Shown here piece by piece: positions 6,479 to 8,871 of a stretch of 8,871 nucleotides of DNA. The first letter of the stretch is position 1. Each line of letters starts with the position of its first letter. The translations under genes and the position numbers were made by a program. The stretch is from Kocuria sp. GTDB lineage: Bacteria > Actinomycetota > Actinomycetes > Actinomycetales > Micrococcaceae. Under the pieces are notes generated by a model. It was not told the DNA's origin. It searched no databases and saw only the letters and a list, made by a program, of their open reading frames with translations. The stretch is from positions 1-8,871 of the forward strand of contig JAKDKI010000072.1 of assembly GCA_030453435.1 (NCBI GenBank), given 5' to 3'.

Positions 6479-8433
6479 TTACAGGCGCGTCACCTTGACG
6501 CCCCCGCGCGGGGTCCAGGTGTACTGGGTCCGCACCCCAGTCCTGATGTTGATGAAGCGCTGGTATGCGCCGGTCGACGTTCGGACCTCCCCGGTGGTCG
6601 GGTACCCGGCCTTGGCCTCGTACCCGTTACGCGCCCAGGTCTGTCCGATACCGGAACGTTCCACGATCGGGTTGGCGCGGCTGCGCGAGCTCCACAGGAT
6701 CTTGGTGGTCTTGTTCGTCTGCGGGTTGACGAACGTCTGGTACGCCCCGCCTGTAGAGGTGGGTTGTTCATTATTGAACGGAATACCCACTCCACGAGCA
6801 CCGCCCAGGGACTCGTGCCTGGATCCGATGCCCGTCCAGGTCTTCACCTCACGAGCGCCCGTGCGGGAGGACCAGTAGATCTTGGTGGCCCGGCCGTTCT
6901 TGACGAACGTCTGCACCACTCCACCCACTCCGGTGCTCTGCTCACCCGTGGTCGGGGCACCGTACACGGCAGCACCGCCCCTGGAGTTGTAGTAGCCGGC
7001 GATCGCACCGCGCGCCGTCGGCGCCACCGCACGGGCCGCGCGGGTGGCATCCACCTTGCGATAGCCACTCACATTGACCCCGGTGTTGCGCAGCGTGGTG
7101 CGAATCGATTCCACGCCCAGATTCGGGTTGCGTTCCTTCATCAGGGCGATCACCCCTGCCACATGCGGTGCCGCCATGGACGTACCGCTCAGGTCCCCGT
7201 AGGAGGGCGAGCCCAGTGAGAACTGTCCTGTGTTGACCGTGGACCAGATGGGTGCGCTGGTATCACCGCCGGGAGCCACCACGTCCACCATCGGTCCCCA
7301 GTTGGAGTAACCGGTGAGCCTGTTGTGGGACGAGGTAGCACCCACCACGATCGCCCCACCACAGTTCGCGGGCGAAGCGAGATTTGCGCTCTTTGCTGCA
7401 TTACCCGCGGCCGCCACTAGGGGCACATTGATCTGATGCATGCGGTTGACCGCGTTCTGCATGATCGGCGAACAGGTGTTGGCGTCCCAGGCCTCGGACA
7501 GGTTCACCACCTTGGCGGGGTTGGCGTTGCGCGGAACCCCCGGGATGGAATACCGGCGGACCACATCACGCCGTCGGCGATGTCCGACACGTATCCGCGC
7601 CCATCAGCGCCCAGGACCCGGGCGTGCTGGATCCTCGCGTCCGGGGCCACGCCCGCGATACCCGTGCGGTTGTTGGTGTGAGCTGCTGCAATACCCGCCA
7701 CGTGAGAACCATGCCACCAGTTGGGGCGCCCCGGGCTCCAGTCCCCCATGTCCTGAGGGTTGCTGTCCCTCCCGTTTCCGTCACGCGAGTGATACAGGTC
7801 GGAGAGGAAGTCGTACCCGGCCACCGTCCGCTAATTGAGGTCCGGGTGATTGATCTGCCCGGTGTCCGCGATCCCAATGACCACACCGTGCCCGGTTCCT
7901 TGCCACCAGGAGCCGGGAACACCGATGTTGCGGGGACCCCACTGATAGCCCCAATAACGGTCATTCGGAGTGCTTCCCACGTGGGAGGCCAACGCGTTGA
8001 CCACGATTTGATCCGGCTCGGCAGACTCTACTGCCGGGTCTTCCTCAATGGTTTCGACCACGTCCTGTTGTTCCTCGGTGGAGAGCATCGTCTCCGACTC
8101 CACGACGTCCTCGTCGTTACCGGTGACCTTGACGATCTCGGGAGCCTCGATCTCGGTGGTGGTCTCGACCTCGGTCAGGACGCTGTCCCTCTGGACCTCC
8201 GGAACCTCATCCTTGAATTTCACGACAATGCGGTCGGTCTCGGGCAACACAGTGCCCTGGGCACCTGTGCCCCTACCAAGAGAACCAATGCCGCCCACCG
8301 TGGGCGGCTGGACTTGTGCTTGCTGTTCCGGTGACGGCCCCTCTGGCGGCGCAGCGACTGCGAGTGCGGCCGTGGCCATCAAGAGCGCCGAAAGCGAGAG
8401 TGTGAGAAAGGACCTTGTGGAGCGTTTTTTCAT
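6479..8433 (-). pseudogene. Secreted S8 (subtilisin-like) protease with LGFP repeats, broken by amber codon and frameshift
   Basis: The reading frame runs through three pieces. Piece 1 (8433-7831) has a Sec signal peptide (MKKRSTRSF, then a hydrophobic run to about residue 28), an acidic I9-like propeptide (TDRIVVKFKDEVP onward) and catalytic Asp190 in IADTG (codon 7866-7864), ending at TAG 7833-7831 right after HPDLN. Piece 2 continues in the same frame ([11 protein letters not shown]) with catalytic His241 in WHGSHVAG (7713-7711). Near 7551-7556 one base is missing: GVMWSAG must switch frame to join [16 protein letters not shown] in piece 3. Piece 3 has oxyanion Asn in AAAGN (7402-7400), catalytic Ser in SGTSMAAPHVAG (7180-7178), three LGFP repeats, and stop TAA 6481-6479. 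Start ATG 8433 has AGGGGG (8439-8444) five bases upstream. Intact, it would be a roughly 650-residue exported, cell-wall-associated protease. Two independent lesions favour a real pseudogene; sequencing error is the main alternative. Confidence 0.88.
6482..7009 (-). repeat. Three C-terminal LGFP-type repeats in the protease pseudogene
   Basis: Three degenerate units of about 56-62 residues occupy roughly 7009-6836, 6835-6650 and 6649-6482. Each shows the LGFP plan: a G-x-P turn (VYGAPTTGE, GVGIPFNNE, AGYPTTGE), a GxYQxF-type strand (GGVVQTFV, GGAYQTFV, TGAYQRFI), then a short IxWS/TWT strand (KIYWSSRTGA, KILWSSRS, QYTWTPRG). LGFP repeats occur in actinobacterial surface proteins and are thought to bind the cell envelope, so they would tether the protease outside the cell. 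Units 1 and 3 keep PTTGE; unit 2 is the most divergent. Confidence 0.75.
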
Positions 8434-8438
8434 GGTTT

Positions 8439-8444
8439 CCCCCT
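8439..8444 (-). promoter_or_regulatory. Ribosome binding site of the protease gene
   Basis: On the - strand AGGGGG lies five bases before ATG 8433. Unlike the FAD and S9 genes, the protease therefore had a leadered mRNA, with its promoter somewhere in 8445-8620, where I could not find a convincing -35/-10 pair on this strand. Confidence 0.6.
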
Positions 8445-8510
8445 AGGAAACAGCCCCCTGTCACCGTGATCAGCACTGACCCTCACCTGCTGACTTCCGT
8501 AGGCAGGAAT

Positions 8511-8532
8511 TCCGAACTGCTAGTAGCTCGGA
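8511..8532. promoter_or_regulatory. Quasi-palindrome upstream of the protease gene (candidate operator)
   Basis: Positions 8511-8532 form a 22-bp imperfect palindrome centred on the CTAG at 8520-8523, with nine of eleven positions self-complementary (outer arms TCCGA and TCGGA, inner CT/AG pairs). It lies about 80 bp upstream of the protease start in gene-free DNA, where a dimeric regulator could bind. The regulator is unknown and this is a pattern-only call. Confidence 0.3.
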
Positions 8533-8533
8533 G

Positions 8534-8562
8534 TTTACGCCTGCAAATCAGTGTTATATAGG
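8534..8562 (+). promoter_or_regulatory. Possible + strand promoter facing the 8574-8615 hairpin
   Basis: TTTACG (8534-8539) and TATAGG (8557-8562) are separated by 17 bp, each matching four of six consensus bases; the overlapping TATATA (8555-8560) would give a 15-bp spacer. Transcription would start near 8569 and hit the hairpin terminator at once, giving an RNA of about 45-50 bases with no coding capacity. TATATA is self-complementary, so it could equally serve the protease on the other strand. Confidence 0.25.
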
Positions 8563-8573
8563 TCACGGCACGA

Positions 8574-8615
8574 CTAAAGGCCTCACATTTCACATGTGAG
8601 GCCCTTAGATTTTTT
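8574..8615 (+). terminator. Strong intrinsic terminator, probably bidirectional
   Basis: GGCCTCACAT (8579-8588) pairs perfectly with ATGTGAGGCC (8594-8603) around a 5-base loop. CTAA and TTAG (8574-8577, 8605-8608) extend the stem past one mismatch, and six T's follow (8610-8615). On the - strand the same stem is preceded by A's and followed by TTTAG, so it could also end a - strand transcript entering from the right, such as the tRNA whose 3' end seems to abut it. No + strand gene lies just upstream to explain it. Confidence 0.8.
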
Positions 8616-8629
8616 GGCGGAGACGGGGG
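8615..8629 (-). tRNA. Remnant of a tRNA 3' end (tRNA-Ser-like), truncated
   Basis: On the - strand these 15 bases read CCCCCGTCTCCGCCA: the end of a T-stem, a CGTCTCC acceptor strand, discriminator G and encoded CCA. A G73 with this acceptor fits tRNA-Ser (5' end GGAGACG expected), less likely tRNA-Asp. A terminator hairpin follows directly on the - strand, as expected after a tRNA gene. Homology stops at 8630, where the T-loop should begin and the IS left end starts instead. Only 15 bases match, so chance is possible; the 5' part would lie beyond the IS, outside the window. Confidence 0.35.
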
Positions 8630-8641
8630 TGTCTAGAGTCA

Positions 8642-8761
8642 GGACATCGTTGACAGTCCTGGCGTTGACAGCCACCCCATGACCGTTGACAGATGAGCCG
8701 GGACATCGTTGACACAAACCAGTCTGTGATCGATGACAGGTGAGTCGGGACATCATTGACA
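8642..8761 (+). repeat. Cluster of six GTTGACA-type repeats in the IS end
   Basis: Full units of the form GGACATCGTTGACA occur at 8642-8655, 8701-8714 and 8748-8761 (the last with CATTGACA). Short units sharing only the right half occur at 8662-8670 (GCGTTGACA), 8684-8691 (CGTTGACA) and 8729-8738 (ATCGATGACA). All point the same way. A GAGNCGGGACATC context precedes the second and third full units. They are probably transposase-binding sites in the IS terminus; each also contains a TTGACA-like -35 hexamer, perfect in five of the six. Confidence 0.75.
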
Positions 8762-8785
8762 CCCCCGGGACGGTCACGATGATCA

Positions 8786-8871
8786 ATGGGAAGCACAACA
8801 CGACATCTGGTCATCGTCCGCTCCGTACGCGATCAACACCTCACCGCCGCCCAGGCCGCCACCCGCTACGG
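8786..8871 (+). CDS. IS481-type transposase, N-terminal fragment
   Basis: ATG 8786 opens a frame that runs off the right edge after 28 full codons plus two bases. The visible product is MGSTTRHLVIVRSVRDQ, then HLTAAQAATRY. This is the first helix pair of an HTH of the kind that starts IS481/IS3-group DDE transposases, where a 'LVI..V....LT.AQAA..YG' pattern is normally followed by a Trp-containing recognition helix. A TGA in the same frame at 8780-8782 excludes an earlier start. No clear Shine-Dalgarno is seen. The DDE catalytic core lies outside the window, so activity cannot be judged; the family call rests on this helix and on the adjacent IS end repeats. Confidence 0.6.
   Translation, partial: MGSTTRHLVIVRSVRDQHLTAAQAATRY

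Larger units (their letters stand above)
8434..8785. other. Gene-free stretch between protease pseudogene and transposase
   Basis: These 352 bases hold, left to right: the protease ribosome binding site, a quasi-palindrome centred near 8521, an AT-rich TATATA box, a strong hairpin terminator, a 15-base tRNA-3'-end-like segment and the repeat-bearing IS left end. Frames of up to about 70 codons on the - strand (8583-8814) cross the IS repeats, have no recognisable motif and are treated as noise. Confidence 0.7.
8630..8871 (+). mobile_element. Left end of an IS481-family insertion sequence (continues past the window)
   Basis: The element is inferred to begin at TGT 8630-8632, the usual terminal triplet of this family. 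It contains GGACATCGTTGACA-type repeats that I associate with the ends of actinobacterial IS481-like elements, followed by the start of a transposase frame at 8786. The exact end, target duplication and right inverted repeat cannot be seen. The left boundary is supported by the loss of tRNA-like sequence at 8630, but remains an estimate. Confidence 0.65.

Noticed and set aside
7624..8334. 236-codon + strand frame opposite the protease pseudogene
   Set aside because: It mirrors the protease codons; the - strand carries signal peptide, triad motifs and repeats, while this frame has none.
7831..8433. Readthrough or selenocysteine/pyrrolysine-style recoding at the amber codon
   Set aside because: The nearby frameshift makes simple decay more likely, no recoding structure was recognised, and pyrrolysine systems are not expected in this kind of organism.
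8756..8783. TTGACA-16 bp-GATGAT as the transposase promoter
   Set aside because: Its predicted transcription start would fall inside the coding region just after ATG 8786, so it cannot drive that start; the repeat array explains TTGACA without it.

Overview
The window looks like chromosomal DNA from a high-GC Gram-positive bacterium (Actinomycetota), most likely a member of the Micrococcales/Micrococcaceae. The reasons are the GC-rich third codon positions, start codons placed seven bases after TAnnnT -10 boxes (leaderless style), an extracellular protease carrying LGFP repeats, and actinobacterial-type S9, DHA2 and kynurenine-formamidase-like proteins. The genus cannot be fixed from the sequence alone.

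Layout, left to right. (1) Positions 2-415, + strand: the 3' part of a cyclase-family (kynurenine formamidase-like) gene cut by the window edge. (2) Positions 507-2504, - strand: a 665-residue FAD/NAD(P)-binding protein, convergent with the cyclase gene. (3) Positions 2563-4722, + strand: a prolyl-oligopeptidase-family (S9) serine peptidase with a complete catalytic triad, divergent from the FAD gene. The two starts are only 58 bp apart, and each has a TAnnnT box seven bases before its ATG, so both messages are probably leaderless. (4) Positions 4819-6348, + strand: a 14-TM DHA2-type MFS drug exporter starting at TTG, followed by a near-ideal hairpin at 6381-6412. (5) Positions 6479-8433, - strand: a secreted subtilisin-like (S8) protease with a propeptide and three C-terminal LGFP repeats. 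It is broken by an in-frame amber codon at 7831-7833 and a one-base frameshift near 7551-7556, and is best called a pseudogene although all catalytic residues survive. (6) Positions 8434-8785: a gene-free stretch with a quasi-palindrome, a strong hairpin with a T-tract, 15 bases resembling a tRNA 3' end on the - strand, and the left end of an insertion sequence. (7) Positions 8786-8871, + strand: the first 29 codons of an IS481-type transposase, cut by the window edge.

How it fits together: items 1-4 look like independent housekeeping or accessory genes (amino-acid catabolism, redox, peptide cleavage, efflux), each with its own promoter and no shared pathway that can be read from the sequence. 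The right end is the dynamic part: a decaying secreted protease gene next to an IS that appears to abut, and possibly to have cut, a tRNA gene. I see no phage, CRISPR, toxin-antitoxin or biosynthetic system here. The most worthwhile leads are the triply altered protease gene, the IS/tRNA junction with its ordered GTTGACA repeats, and the mirrored leaderless promoters.
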